64,000 nt of DNA from Polaromonas sp. JS666 (GCF_000013865.1 NC_007948.1:4579001-4643000); one strand, 5' to 3'; positions 35,847 to 45,169 are shown, numbered from the stretch's first letter. Notes: generated by a model not told the origin, from the sequence alone. Program-made: numbers and translations.

Positions 35847-37004
35847 TCAATGCACGGCGGCCGGGGCGAACCGGTCCACGGCAAACGGCGCGATCGGCAA
35901 GGTGCTGCGCCCATCGAACACCAGTTCGGAAACGATCTGCCCGCCGATGGGACCGAGCTCGAAGCCGTGGGCCGAGAAACCGAAAGCGTGCACCAGTTGA
36001 GGCGCATGGCGGCTCAGGCTGATGACGGGGATCTCGTCGGGCATAAAGGCCTCGACGCCGGCCCAGGCGCGCACGACGTTAATGCCGGCCAGGTGCGGGA
36101 ACAGGTCGGTCACGGTCTGTGCGCTCGACGAAAGCTTGAGGAAGTCGATCTCGCCATGGCGGCGCACCACGTCGGCCGCGCAGCGCAGGCCGCCGCCTAT
36201 GAGCACGGTGCCGTTGGCGAACTGCTTGAAGGACAGCGGACGGCCGGCCGCGCTCAGCACCGGATCGACGAAGTGCGGCACACGCTGCGTGATCATCAGC
36301 ATCAGCCCGCCGGGCTTCATCGGCACCACGTCGCCCGCCTGCGCGGCGAAGTCGCCAGACCAGGCGCCAGCCGCATTCACCAGCCACGGCGCGGTGAAGA
36401 CGCCGCGCGGCGTGGTGACGTGCCATTGGCTGCCCACGCGTTCGATCGTCTCCGCAGGCGTGGCTTCATGAAACTGCGCGCCCAGCCGCTGCGCGGCATG
36501 GCGAAAGGCCGTGACGGCGCGGTAAGGCACGGCATGGCCGTCGTCCTTAACCCAGATGCCGCCGACCACGTGATGCGCCAGTCGCGGCGCGATCTCGCGC
36601 ACCTGCTGCGCGTCGACGATGACTTCGTGGGTGAAGCCGAGCGCGTTCAGCTCGGCCACGCGGCGGCGGAGCTTGTCCAGTTCCTGCGGTGTTTCGGCGA
36701 TCTGCAGCATGCCGCTGGCCACGAAGGCCGCGTCGTCGCCCAGGTCTTTACCGATAAGCTCGGGCAAGCTGTGCCACAGGCCAAGCGAGGCGCGCGCCAG
36801 GGGCACCTCGGCATAGTGGCGACCCAGGCTTCGCACACCACCCGCATTGACGCCCGAAGCATGGCGCGCGCAGTACTCGGCTTCCAGCAACGTGACCTTC
36901 GCGCCGCGGCGCGAAAGGTGCAATGCGCTGGAGGTGCCGTGGAAACCGCCACCTATGACGATGACGTCGCTGCCCAGCGGCAGCCCGGTGCCATCAGGCC
37001 TCAT
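35847..37004 (-). CDS. FAD-dependent oxidoreductase, DAO family
   Basis: About 385 residues; SDVIVIGGGFHGTSSALHLS is the dinucleotide fold, HASGVNAGGVRSLGRHYAEV the subfamily mark shared with 4587-5717, and AFGFSAHGFELGPIGGQIVS the C-terminal FAD contact. It overlaps the stop of the alpha-subunit gene by 11 bases. Its operon also holds a second DAO protein of the other subfamily (38766-39917). Two different DAO proteins with one alpha and one [2Fe-2S] subunit is unusual. They may be alternative catalytic subunits or act on successive substrates. Confidence 0.9.
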   Translation of the reverse strand: MRPDGTGLPLGSDVIVIGGGFHGTSSALHLSRRGAKVTLLEAEYCARHASGVNAGGVRSLGRHYAEVPLARASLGLWHSLPELIGKDLGDDAAFVASGMLQIAETPQELDKLRRRVAELNALGFTHEVIVDAQQVREIAPRLAHHVVGGIWVKDDGHAVPYRAVTAFRHAAQRLGAQFHEATPAETIERVGSQWHVTTPRGVFTAPWLVNAAGAWSGDFAAQAGDVVPMKPGGLMLMITQRVPHFVDPVLSAAGRPLSFKQFANGTVLIGGGLRCAADVVRRHGEIDFLKLSSSAQTVTDLFPHLAGINVVRAWAGVEAFMPDEIPVISLSRHAPQLVHAFGFSAHGFELGPIGGQIVSELVFDGRSTLPIAPFAVDRFAPAAVH

Positions 37005-38409
37005 GCGCAAGCTCTCCAAGTGTGATCGGCTTGATCGGCGGACGTATGCGAAAGTAGCCGGTCTCGCCGGGCGACACGCCGCGCGCATCGGCGATCACCT
37101 CGGTCACCGTCAGGCCACACTGCCGACCCTGGCACGGCCCCATGCCGCAGCGGCCGAAGCTCTTGGCCTGGTTGGGGCCGGTACAACCGATCTCGACATA
37201 GCCGCGGATGTCGCCGGCGGTGACTTCTTCGCAACGGCAGACGATGGTGCCGTCGGCCGGAATGCGATTGGCCTTCTTCGGGCGGTACAGTGCATCAAGG
37301 AAAGGCCGGATGAACAGGTGCTCACGCATCTCGGCGCGCAGCGGCTCGGCCAGGCTATCCCGTGTGTGGACGGCCAGCTTGCCGATTTGTGCGGCGGCGG
37401 CCAGCCCGGCGAGTTCGCCCTGCAGCGCGGCCACGCGGGCGCCGCCGATGCCGCCGCTGTCGCCCGCGACGAAGATGCCGGGCACATCGAGCTCGCCCCA
37501 GGCGTCAGTGACGGGCGACCAGCAGAGCTGGGCCTCGTCCCATGCGTGCCGGGCGCGCAGCGACCAGGAGAACTGGGTGTTCGGCACCACGCCCTGGTGC
37601 AGCAGCACCAGCGGGCTGTCCACCTTGCGCAGCGTGCCGCCGCTGACAAAACCCAGGCCGCTGGCTTTGCCATTGCCCAGCACGTGCAGCCCGGTCGCGC
37701 CCCTGTAGAACGGCGCGCCGGACTTCTTCAGTGCGGCCATGAGCGAGAGGCCTTTCTTGAGGTAGCGCCAGCCGGCCAGCGCGCCGCCCGCATGGCGGAT
37801 GGCGCGGCGGTAGTCGGCGCCGTCGGTGGTGTCGATGATGGCCGCGATCGGCACACCGGCGCGGACGTATTGCCAGCCGAGCAGGTAGAGCAGCGGGCCG
37901 CAGCCCGCCAGTACCACAGGCTGCGTGGGCGCCATGCCCGAGCCCTTGAGCAGGATCTGCGCGGCACCGGCCGTCAGCACGCCGGGTAGAGTCCAGCCCG
38001 GGATGGGAAAGGGCCGCTCCATAGCGCCGGTGCACAGCAGCACGCAACCGGCCTGGACGGAACGCACACCGCCGTCCTGCAGGTAGTGCACTTTGCGTTC
38101 GGCCGTGACCTGCCAGACGGCGGCGCCGGTGATGTGGCGGGCGCCGCTGGCGGTGAAGTCCCTGGCCAGCGCCGCACCGGCGGCGTAATCAGGCCCGAGA
38201 ATGTCCAGGCGCCTGGCGGGCACATCGGTGATGCCGCGGTAGATCTGGCCGCCAGCGGCGGGCTGTTCGTCGAGCAGCATGACACTGGCGCCGTGTTTAC
38301 GCGCGGCGATGGCCGCGGCCATGCCGGCGGGGCCAGCGCCGATGATGGCGATATCAACCATGTCAGCTGGCCGGCCGGGCGCCATCCGGGATGATGTTTC
38401 AAACGCCAT
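36994..38409 (-). CDS. FAD/NAD(P)-binding oxidoreductase alpha subunit with C-terminal [2Fe-2S] domain
   Basis: About 471 residues. MVDIAIIGAGPAGMAAAIAA is the first dinucleotide fold, GWTLPGVLTAGAAQILLKGS the central mark, and a BFD-like cluster domain follows near the C terminus with VCRCEEVTAGDIRGYVEIGC and FGRCGMGPCQGRQCG. This is the HcnB/OoxA/SoxA-like alpha subunit. GGAGG stands six bases before the ATG at 38409, which is in frame and overlaps the [2Fe-2S] gene by 11 bases; this start is better than the later ATG at 38361. It should accept electrons from the DAO subunits. The acceptor beyond it is unknown. Confidence 0.92.
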   Translation of the reverse strand: MAFETSSRMAPGRPADMVDIAIIGAGPAGMAAAIAARKHGASVMLLDEQPAAGGQIYRGITDVPARRLDILGPDYAAGAALARDFTASGARHITGAAVWQVTAERKVHYLQDGGVRSVQAGCVLLCTGAMERPFPIPGWTLPGVLTAGAAQILLKGSGMAPTQPVVLAGCGPLLYLLGWQYVRAGVPIAAIIDTTDGADYRRAIRHAGGALAGWRYLKKGLSLMAALKKSGAPFYRGATGLHVLGNGKASGLGFVSGGTLRKVDSPLVLLHQGVVPNTQFSWSLRARHAWDEAQLCWSPVTDAWGELDVPGIFVAGDSGGIGGARVAALQGELAGLAAAAQIGKLAVHTRDSLAEPLRAEMREHLFIRPFLDALYRPKKANRIPADGTIVCRCEEVTAGDIRGYVEIGCTGPNQAKSFGRCGMGPCQGRQCGLTVTEVIADARGVSPGETGYFRIRPPIKPITLGELAHEA

Positions 38410-38776
38410 GGGGTGCCTCCATCGCCTGGGCGAGAGCCATGGCCGGGTCTTTGGCTTCGGCAAGCAGGTCGCGCATACCGTCCTGGGTACGGATGGCCAT
38501 GCCGGCCTCCAGCGGCACCAGGCAGCCCTGGCGGTTGGGCACGCCGTTGATTTCCAGCAGGCATTCAAAGCACACGCCCATCATGCAGTAAGGTGCGCGG
38601 CCCTCGCCCGACACCGGCGAATTACGAAAGCGATTAACGCCGGCAGCTAGCAGGGCGGCCGCCACGCTGGAGCCCACGGGCACCTGCAGCGGCTGGCCGT
38701 TGAGGGTTACGGCGATGGTCGCCGCCGTGGAGGCGCCGGCCTGGGCCAGCGGTTGGAAGAAGGAATCAGTGGGCAT
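38399..38776 (-). CDS. (2Fe-2S)-binding subunit of the oxidoreductase
   Basis: A 125-residue ferredoxin-like subunit with APYCMMGVCFECLLEINGVP and a later Cys in RQGCLVPLE, the plant-type [2Fe-2S] cysteine pattern. The N-terminal half (AATIAVTLNGQPLQVPVGSS) is the usual beta-grasp start. It overlaps the next gene by 11 bases and the previous DAO gene by 11 bases, so the four oxidoreductase genes are tightly coupled. Confidence 0.9.
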   Translation of the reverse strand: MPTDSFFQPLAQAGASTAATIAVTLNGQPLQVPVGSSVAAALLAAGVNRFRNSPVSGEGRAPYCMMGVCFECLLEINGVPNRQGCLVPLEAGMAIRTQDGMRDLLAEAKDPAMALAQAMEAPHGV

Positions 38777-39917
38777 GGCTGGGGCGGTAGTTGGGGTTCA
38801 AAAAACGGTCGCCCTGGAAGACGCCGATCTCTTCGGGCCGCGGCGCACCGCCGACCCAGGGTGCGACGCGGAATGCGTGCGCGGCAGCGAGCGTGACGCC
38901 GCTGTGGCAGGTGGTGACGAAAGCGCCGGGGTGCCGGGTCGACTCGTCGTAGATGGGAAAGCCGTCGGGGCTCATGACACGCAGGGCGCTCCAGGCCCGC
39001 ACGAGGCGCAGGCCGGCGAGCACAGGAAAGGTGCGCACGCCGCGCTGGGCGATGTTGGCCAGCACGCCGGTCGTGACGTTGTCGTCGAAGCCCACCTCTT
39101 CCATCGAGTCGCCGAGCTGGATGGTGCCTTCGTCGGTCTGCCGCACATTGAGCGTGGGGTAGTCCAGAAAGCGCGCGGTGCGCTCGCCGATGAGCACCTG
39201 GCCGCGGTTGGGCACCACGGGCGCATGCAGGCCGAGCCGCTCGGCCAGGCCCCGGTTGCCGAGGCCGGCGGCGAGAACCATACGCGGCGCCTGCCAGCGG
39301 CCTTCGACGGTAAAAAGGCAGCCGCCGGCGCGCGGCTGGGCCACCACGCTTTTCACCGGCTGGCCGCTGACGTAGTGGACGCGGCGCTTGAAGTTGGCCT
39401 CGTGCAGGGCGCGCAGCAGCTTGAGCGGGTTGGTGTGGCCGTCCATGGGCGTGTAGCTTGCGCCGGTCACGGCGGGGCCCAGGGCCGGCACGCGGGCGAT
39501 GACCTCCTGCCGGTCCAGCATCTCGAAGGGATAGTCGCCCGCGAGTTCGTCCTGGATGGCCTGCATGCGTTTTCGGCGCTCCTCCTGCTCTTCGTCGGAG
39601 AAGGTGAAGCAGAAGCCGCCGGGCTGCTCCAGGCGCACATCGATGTCGGTGTCATCCAGCAGCGCCTGTGCAAGCTGCGGCCAGAGAGCGGCTGAAGATC
39701 GCGTCCAGCGGGCATACGGCGTCATGCCGTAGCCTTTTCCCTGCACCCAGACCAAGCCGAAGTTGCCGCGTGAGGCGCGGAAGGCCTGGTCGCCTTCGTC
39801 GAGCAGGGTGACCTGGGCGCCTTGGCGCGCCAGGCCATAAGCCACGGCGCTGCCGACGAGACCGCCGCCGATGACGATGACGTCGCTATTGTTGTTGGGG
39901 GTTGTGGTGTTCGCCAT
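38766..39917 (-). CDS. FAD-dependent oxidoreductase, DAO family (beta subunit)
   Basis: A 383-residue flavoprotein with DVIVIGGGLVGSAVAYGLAR at the N terminus, GNFGLVWVQGKGYGMTPYAR as the subfamily mark and CHSGVTLAAAHAFRVAPWV near the C terminus. It is the relative of 787-1914. With the [2Fe-2S] and alpha subunits that overlap downstream it forms an HcnABC-like complex. Hydrogen cyanide synthase itself is not implied, because these three-subunit sets also oxidise opines, hydroxyproline and other amino acids. It lies eight bases after the permease gene. Confidence 0.9.
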   Translation of the reverse strand: MANTTTPNNNSDVIVIGGGLVGSAVAYGLARQGAQVTLLDEGDQAFRASRGNFGLVWVQGKGYGMTPYARWTRSSAALWPQLAQALLDDTDIDVRLEQPGGFCFTFSDEEQEERRKRMQAIQDELAGDYPFEMLDRQEVIARVPALGPAVTGASYTPMDGHTNPLKLLRALHEANFKRRVHYVSGQPVKSVVAQPRAGGCLFTVEGRWQAPRMVLAAGLGNRGLAERLGLHAPVVPNRGQVLIGERTARFLDYPTLNVRQTDEGTIQLGDSMEEVGFDDNVTTGVLANIAQRGVRTFPVLAGLRLVRAWSALRVMSPDGFPIYDESTRHPGAFVTTCHSGVTLAAAHAFRVAPWVGGAPRPEEIGVFQGDRFLNPNYRPSHAH

Positions 39918-39924
39918 GCGGGGT

Positions 39925-40722
39925 TCAGTTCTTGCCGATCAGCACGCGGTCCAGGCCGACGAGGCGGTCCATGGCGACCATCACGACGAGCGTGCCGACG
40001 ATGAGCACGGTGGCCACCGCGGCCACCAGGGGGTCTATGGTCTGGGCGATCTGGTTGTACATGGCGACGGGCAGCGTGGTGGTGCCCGGCGTGGCGACGA
40101 AGACCGTCATCGTGAGCTCGTCAAAGCTCTGAATGAAAGCCAGCATCCAGCCGCCGGCCACGCCCGGCAGGATGAGCGGCAGCACCACGCGCCGGAAGGC
40201 GGTGAAAGGGGAAGCCCCCAGCGACAGCGCGGCGCGCTCGGCATCGCGGTCCAGCCCGGTGGCCGACGACAGCACCAGCCGCAGCGCATAGGGAATGATC
40301 ACGATGACGTGGGTGGCGGCCAGCCAGGCGAATGAGCCGGTCACGTTGATCGTCGTGAAGAAGCGCAGGAAGGCCACGCCCAGCACCACGTGCGGGATCA
40401 TCAGCGGCGACATGAAAAAGCCCACCAGCACGCCGCGGCCGGCGAACCTGTAGCGGGTCAGCGCCAGCGCCCCCGGCACGGCCAGCGCGATGGCGACGGT
40501 GGCCGAGGCCAGGCCCAGCCAGAGCGAGAACCAGAAGGCGCGGATGATCTCGGTCGAGTCGAAGATGGCGCGGAACCAGCGCAGCGAAAAACCTTCGGAG
40601 AAAGGCATGGAGATGAAGCCCTTGCTGGTGAAGGACACCAGCATCACCACCACCAGTGGCGCGATGATGAAGCCGATGAACAGGGCGTGGTAGAGCAATG
40701 AGAAGAAACCGTTCTTGCGCAT
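39925..40722 (-). CDS. ABC transporter permease (PotC type)
   Basis: A 265-residue membrane protein starting FFSLLYHALFIGFIIAPLVV, with about six membrane segments and the coupling loop AALSLGASPFTAFRRVVLPL. It pairs with the PotB-type permease at 40751-41668. It is separated from the DAO gene by only seven bases, so import and oxidation are probably one transcript. Confidence 0.9.
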   Translation of the reverse strand: MRKNGFFSLLYHALFIGFIIAPLVVVMLVSFTSKGFISMPFSEGFSLRWFRAIFDSTEIIRAFWFSLWLGLASATVAIALAVPGALALTRYRFAGRGVLVGFFMSPLMIPHVVLGVAFLRFFTTINVTGSFAWLAATHVIVIIPYALRLVLSSATGLDRDAERAALSLGASPFTAFRRVVLPLILPGVAGGWMLAFIQSFDELTMTVFVATPGTTTLPVAMYNQIAQTIDPLVAAVATVLIVGTLVVMVAMDRLVGLDRVLIGKN

Positions 40723-40750
40723 GGGGAAGTCCTTGGATGTTCTGGGGTGC

Positions 40751-41668
40751 TCAGGCGTCGAAGACCTGGCTGAAGCGGCGCTCCACCCAGCGGTTGGCGC
40801 CGAGGATGATGAGCACGTTGGCCAACAGCAGCAGCATGGCGATGGTGGCTCCCAGCGGCCAGTTCAGCGTGTTGAGGAACTCGTCATAAGCGGCCGTGGC
40901 GACCACCTTGAGCTTGCGCCCGCCCAGCAGGGCCGGCGTGGCGAAGGCCGAAGCCGACAGGGCGAAGACGATGATGCAGCCCGAGAGGATGCCGGGCAGC
41001 AGCTGCGGCAGCATCACGCGCCAGAACACCTTGAGCGGCGGGGCGCCCAGCGAAAGGCCGGCGTTTTCCACCTGCGGATCAAGCTTTTGCAGGTTGGCCC
41101 AGACCGAGATCACCATGAAGGGAATCAGCACGTGGGTCAGCGCGATGGCCACGCCCGTCATGCTGAAAAGCAGGCGTACCGGCTCGCTGGTGATGCCAAG
41201 GGCCATCAGCGTGCTGTTGATCAGCCCGTTGTTGCCGAAGAGGATGGCCCAGCCCAGCGTGCGCACCACCACCGAGATCAGCAAGGGGCCGAGGATGACG
41301 ATGAGGAAGAGCGCGCGCCAGGGGCTTTTCATGCGCGCCAGGATCAGCGTCTCCGGCACGCCCAAGACCATGCACAACAAGGTCACGCCCAGCGCCAGGC
41401 CGCCGGTGCGCAGGAAGATCTCGTGGTAATAACCATCGGAGAACACCTCGAGGTAGTTGCGCCAGGTGTAGTCGGGAAGCACGCCGCGCGTGCCGTCGAA
41501 GGCGTGGAAGGACAGCAGCGCCGTCAACAGCAGCGGCACCAGCAGCAAGCCGATGAACAGCAGCAGCGCGGGCGATGCCAGCAGCCAGGGCGCGGCGCCC
41601 GCGCCTTCGGTGGATTTGCGGCGCGGCACAGCGCCGGCCGCGGACAGGGCGGCAGTCGCTTCAGCCAT
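40751..41668 (-). CDS. ABC transporter permease (PotB type)
   Basis: A 305-residue membrane protein; after a cytoplasmic N terminus the first membrane segment is PALLLFIGLLLVPLLLTALL. VVRTLGWAILFGNNGLINST is typical of PotB-like permeases, and ENAGLSLGAPPLKVFWRVML is the coupling loop. Its start overlaps the ATPase stop by eight bases. Confidence 0.9.
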   Translation of the reverse strand: MAEATAALSAAGAVPRRKSTEGAGAAPWLLASPALLLFIGLLLVPLLLTALLSFHAFDGTRGVLPDYTWRNYLEVFSDGYYHEIFLRTGGLALGVTLLCMVLGVPETLILARMKSPWRALFLIVILGPLLISVVVRTLGWAILFGNNGLINSTLMALGITSEPVRLLFSMTGVAIALTHVLIPFMVISVWANLQKLDPQVENAGLSLGAPPLKVFWRVMLPQLLPGILSGCIIVFALSASAFATPALLGGRKLKVVATAAYDEFLNTLNWPLGATIAMLLLLANVLIILGANRWVERRFSQVFDA

Positions 41669-42728
41669 GAGCCACCTCCTGCAGGGGCAGCACGCGCAGG
41701 TCGTCGTCCGACCAGCTCACGCCGACGGTGCTGCCTTCGGCCGGCGGCACTTCGCCGATGTTGGGCAGGCTGACACTCATCAGGCCCATGGCGGTGTCGA
41801 CCTGCAGCATCCAATGGTTGCCGAGGAAGACGCGCGTCTTGACCTGGCCGGGAAACCCGACACTGGCCGCGCCCAGGCGGAGCTTTTCAGGCCGCACGAA
41901 GACGTGCACGTCTCCATCGAGGCTGCGGCCGCCGTGCGGGATGTGCAGCTGGCGCTCATTCACATTGACGATGGCGCAGCGCTGGTTGTTGGTGACGACG
42001 CGACCGCGCAGCGAATTCGTCTTGCCCAGGAAGGCCGAGGCGAAGGGCGAGCCGGGCTGCTCGTAGGCTTCGAAAGGCATGGCCAGCTGCACGATCTTGC
42101 CGCCGTGCATGACGGCGATGCGGTCGCTCATAGTCATGGCTTCGACCTGGTCGTGCGTGACCAGCAAGGTGGTGATGCCCAGGTGGCGCTGGATGGCGCG
42201 CAGTTCGATGTGCATGTCTTCGCGCAGCTTGGCGTCGAGGTTGGACATGGGCTCGTCGAGCAGCAGCAGTTGCGGGCGGATGGCCAGGGCACGGGCGATG
42301 GCCACGCGCTGGCGCTGGCCGCCGGAGAGCTCACGCGTGAAGCGCTTGCCCAGGCCACCCAGGCGCACCAGGTCCAGCGTCTCGCCGATGCGCTGGGCGC
42401 GCTCGCTGCGGCCCATGCCGCGCATCTCCAGGCCGAAGCCGACGTTGGCTTCGACCGTCATGTGGGGAAACAGCGCATAGCTCTGGAACACCACACCCAT
42501 GCCGCGCTTCTCGGGACGCAGGGCGGTGATGTCCTGGCCTTCGAGCACGATGCTGCCGCGCGTCGGATTCACGAAGCCCGCAATCATCTGCAGGGTGGTC
42601 GTCTTGCCGCAACCGGACGGGCCGAGCAGCGAGATGAACTCGCCCCGCTCGATGTCCAGGTCCAGCGATTCGACCGCGACGAAATCGTCGAAGTGCCGGG
42701 TGAGCTTTTGGAGGGAGAGGAAGGTCAT
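41661..42728 (-). CDS. ABC transporter ATPase (PotA type)
   Basis: A 355-residue ATPase: Walker A GPSGCGKTTTL, signature LSGGQRQRVAIARALA, Walker B LLLLDEPMSNLD, H-loop VTHDQVEAMTMSDR, then a C-terminal TOBE domain (HVFVRPEKLRLGAASVGFPG). It powers the importer with the two permeases downstream and the binding protein at 42821-43864. Confidence 0.94.
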   Translation of the reverse strand: MTFLSLQKLTRHFDDFVAVESLDLDIERGEFISLLGPSGCGKTTTLQMIAGFVNPTRGSIVLEGQDITALRPEKRGMGVVFQSYALFPHMTVEANVGFGLEMRGMGRSERAQRIGETLDLVRLGGLGKRFTRELSGGQRQRVAIARALAIRPQLLLLDEPMSNLDAKLREDMHIELRAIQRHLGITTLLVTHDQVEAMTMSDRIAVMHGGKIVQLAMPFEAYEQPGSPFASAFLGKTNSLRGRVVTNNQRCAIVNVNERQLHIPHGGRSLDGDVHVFVRPEKLRLGAASVGFPGQVKTRVFLGNHWMLQVDTAMGLMSVSLPNIGEVPPAEGSTVGVSWSDDDLRVLPLQEVAHG

Positions 42729-42820
42729 GGTGTTCTGGTGGCTATGGGCTGCCGGACAAGGAAGGCAAGAACGGCATCAATCCCGCGGCGAAGGGCCGCG
42801 GGGGCAAAAAACGTCAGGGC

Positions 42821-43864
42821 TTAACGTTCAATCGTGCGGTTCCAGCGATTCGTCCACTCGCCGCGCTTCTCGTTGACGACGGACCAGTTAGTCGGCAGCA
42901 GCTTGCCGATCTGCGCCGGGCCGTAAGGGACCTTGGCGGCGATGGCGGGGTCAAGCTTGACCTTGCTGTTGACAGGACCAAAGCCCTGGGTCTCGGCCAG
43001 CAGGACCTGCACTTCAGGCGTCATCAGGTATTGCAGCAGGGCCTGGGCCTGCTCGGGCACGTCGCTGTTGACAACCGGGCAGGCCGCGATCAGCAGCGCC
43101 ATCGCGCCTTCCTTGGGATAGACGAATTCGATGGGGAAACCGGTGGCCCTGAAGGACTCGGTGCGCCCGCTGCCCCACACCGCGAGGTTGATGTCGCCGT
43201 TCTGGAAAAGCTCGGTCATCTTGCCAGGCGATGGCTCCCAGGCCAGCACGTTGGGCGCGACTTCCTTGGCCATGGCGTCGAAGCCGGCGTCGATGGCCTT
43301 TTCGCCGCCGCCGCGCATCCTGGCGTACATGATCAGCGTCTGCAGGCCGTAGGTGTTGGAGATCGGCGGGATGGCCAGCTTCTGCTTGAACTTCTTGTCC
43401 GTGAGGATTTGCCATGAATCGGGCTTGGGCAAGCCGGCCTTCTTGAAGGCTTCGGTGTTGTAGGCCAGGCCCGTGGCGACGGCGCCGATAGCCATGGAGC
43501 GGTCGTCGATGCGGGCCAAGGGGTAGATATCCTTGTAGATAGGCGCATCCTTGACCTTGTCGCAGAAACCGAACTGCACGGCCTGCTGCATTGGGCCGTC
43601 ATCCAACAGCACGAGGTCAAGCTCCTGCTTGTCTTTCTGCGCCTGCAGCTTGGCCAGGGTGTCGGTGGAGTTGCCCGCGACATAGACGATCTTGACCTTG
43701 CGGGCCGCCTCAAAGGCCGGGATGATTTTTTCCTTGAACGCCTTTTCGGTGGAGCCGCCGTAGGCGCCGACGTAGAGGGTAGGGACGGATTGCGCGTGGA
43801 CGATGCCCGCACAAGCCAGGGCGACGGCCGTGGCAAGCGATGCTCTCAGGAATTTTGCTTTCAT
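42821..43864 (-). CDS. ABC transporter substrate-binding protein (PotD-like)
   Basis: About 347 residues with a clear signal peptide (FLRASLATAVALACAGIVHA). PTLYVGAYGGSTEKAFKEKI begins the mature domain and is typical of the putrescine/spermidine/opine-like binding group. It is first in the run that continues through the importer and the oxidase genes to RidA. The start at 43864 is taken because the extension upstream is not signal-like. The LysR gene at 44068 is divergent. Confidence 0.92.
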   Translation of the reverse strand: MKAKFLRASLATAVALACAGIVHAQSVPTLYVGAYGGSTEKAFKEKIIPAFEAARKVKIVYVAGNSTDTLAKLQAQKDKQELDLVLLDDGPMQQAVQFGFCDKVKDAPIYKDIYPLARIDDRSMAIGAVATGLAYNTEAFKKAGLPKPDSWQILTDKKFKQKLAIPPISNTYGLQTLIMYARMRGGGEKAIDAGFDAMAKEVAPNVLAWEPSPGKMTELFQNGDINLAVWGSGRTESFRATGFPIEFVYPKEGAMALLIAACPVVNSDVPEQAQALLQYLMTPEVQVLLAETQGFGPVNSKVKLDPAIAAKVPYGPAQIGKLLPTNWSVVNEKRGEWTNRWNRTIER

Positions 43865-43920
43865 CGGGGTTTCTCCATAACGGTGCATCCGGCCCACTCT
43901 GGGGCGCATCACGCACTAAT

Positions 43921-43948
43921 TTGACACACCAGGTTATGGGACGATAAT
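43921..43948 (+). promoter_or_regulatory. Sigma-70-like promoter candidate
   Basis: TTGACA (43921-43926) and GATAAT (43943-43948) are spaced 16 bases apart, pointing toward the LysR gene. The gap between LysR and the binding-protein gene is AT-rich downstream of it. Confidence 0.4.
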
Positions 43949-44030
43949 GGACCGCACAACCCGCTACACACTGACGAATTCAATGTTAGGTGGCAGTTTG
44001 ATGTAAAACAAATACAATTATTTTTTTAGC

Positions 44031-44049
44031 CCATAACATTGTGTTATGG
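44031..44049. promoter_or_regulatory. Perfect inverted repeat, candidate LysR operator
   Basis: CCATAACA and TGTTATGG form an 8-base perfect inverted repeat around a 3-base centre, containing an AT-N11-AT pattern (T-N11-A type). It covers the possible GTG at 44041, which favours the later TTG start of LysR and suggests autoregulation plus control of the divergent importer. Confidence 0.65.
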
Positions 44050-44067
44050 TTTTACCGGGGTTTTCCC

Positions 44068-44979
44068 TTGCGCCTCAGACAACTCGAAGCCTTCCGCGCC
44101 GTCATGCTGTGCCAGACCGTCACCCGCGCGGCCGACATGCTGTTCATTTCGCAGCCGGCCGTCACGCGCCTGCTCGCCGACCTGGAAGAAAGCGCGGGTT
44201 TCCCGCTCTTCGAACGCTCGCGCGGGCGCCTGCATCCGACGGCCGAAGCGCAGCTGCTGTACGAGGAGGTCAACCGCTCACTGATCGGCGTCGAGCGCAT
44301 TGCGCGTATGGCCCACGCCATCAAGACGCAGCAGCGCGGGGCGCTGCATGTGGCCGCGCCGCCGTCGATTGCGCTATCCTTCATGCCGCGTGCAATCGGG
44401 CATTTCCTGAAGGAGCATGGCGAGATCAAGATCATGCTGGGGGTGTACGACTCGCGCACCATCGTGGACATGGTGATCGGCCAGCGCTGCGACGTGGGCA
44501 TCGTCAACCTTTCCATCAGCAACACCGGCACGCACGGAGACAGCCTGCTGTCGGCCGCGCATGTGTGCGCTGTGCCCGTCGGCCATCGCCTGGCCGGCCG
44601 CGAGGTGGTGGTGCCGGCCGACATCGAAGGCGAACTCTTTCTTTCGCACCCGAGCTACCTCGGCACACGGCTGGTGATCGACGCCATGTTCGCGGCCCAC
44701 GGCGTTAAATACAAACCGGCGCAGGTGGAGGTCCAGGTCTCGGCCGCGCTGTGTTCGCTGGTGGCGGCAGGCCAGGGCATCTCGCTGGTCGATGCAATCA
44801 CGGCCATGGAATACAAGGGCAGTGACTTGCGCTTCATCCCCTTCGAGCCGTCGGTGCCGCTGGAGTTTTCGGTGCTGACACCCTTGCAGCGCACCCCGAC
44901 CAAGCTGGTCGAGCCCTTCATTGCGCATGTGCGCAAGTTCGCCATAGCCGAACTGGATCCCCGGTTTCTGATGAAGTAG
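44068..44979 (+). CDS. LysR-family transcriptional regulator
   Basis: About 303 residues; LRLRQLEAFRAVMLCQTVTR and SQPAVTRLLADLEESAGFPL form the helix-turn-helix, and AAGQGISLVDAITAMEYKGS lies in the ligand domain. It is divergent from the binding-protein-importer-oxidase run and is its likely activator. The TTG at 44068 gives the usual LysR N terminus; a GTG at 44041 would overlap the palindrome. Confidence 0.87.
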   Translation: MRLRQLEAFRAVMLCQTVTRAADMLFISQPAVTRLLADLEESAGFPLFERSRGRLHPTAEAQLLYEEVNRSLIGVERIARMAHAIKTQQRGALHVAAPPSIALSFMPRAIGHFLKEHGEIKIMLGVYDSRTIVDMVIGQRCDVGIVNLSISNTGTHGDSLLSAAHVCAVPVGHRLAGREVVVPADIEGELFLSHPSYLGTRLVIDAMFAAHGVKYKPAQVEVQVSAALCSLVAAGQGISLVDAITAMEYKGSDLRFIPFEPSVPLEFSVLTPLQRTPTKLVEPFIAHVRKFAIAELDPRFLMK

Positions 44980-45169
44980 GCTCGTGCCTCGGACAGCCCG
45001 AGCCTGACCTGGTGGCCAGCGCGTGAGTCGTCCACTGCATATCCGCCCAGATGCCGTAGCGTCGTCATCCGGTAGGTCGAACGAAACCCCGCAGTACGGG
45101 AGGGATACGACAGAACTGGGGCATGTTGGTCGGCATCTAGGCATGAAATACGTTTGTCAGGCGAAGCGG

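Noticed and set aside
35787..37025. Plus-strand open frame of 412 codons
   Set aside because: It is antisense to a complete DAO flavoprotein gene.
40715..42824. Two long overlapping plus-strand open frames
   Set aside because: They lie opposite permease and ATPase genes with full motif sets; the Gln- and His-rich translation is low-complexity shadow coding.
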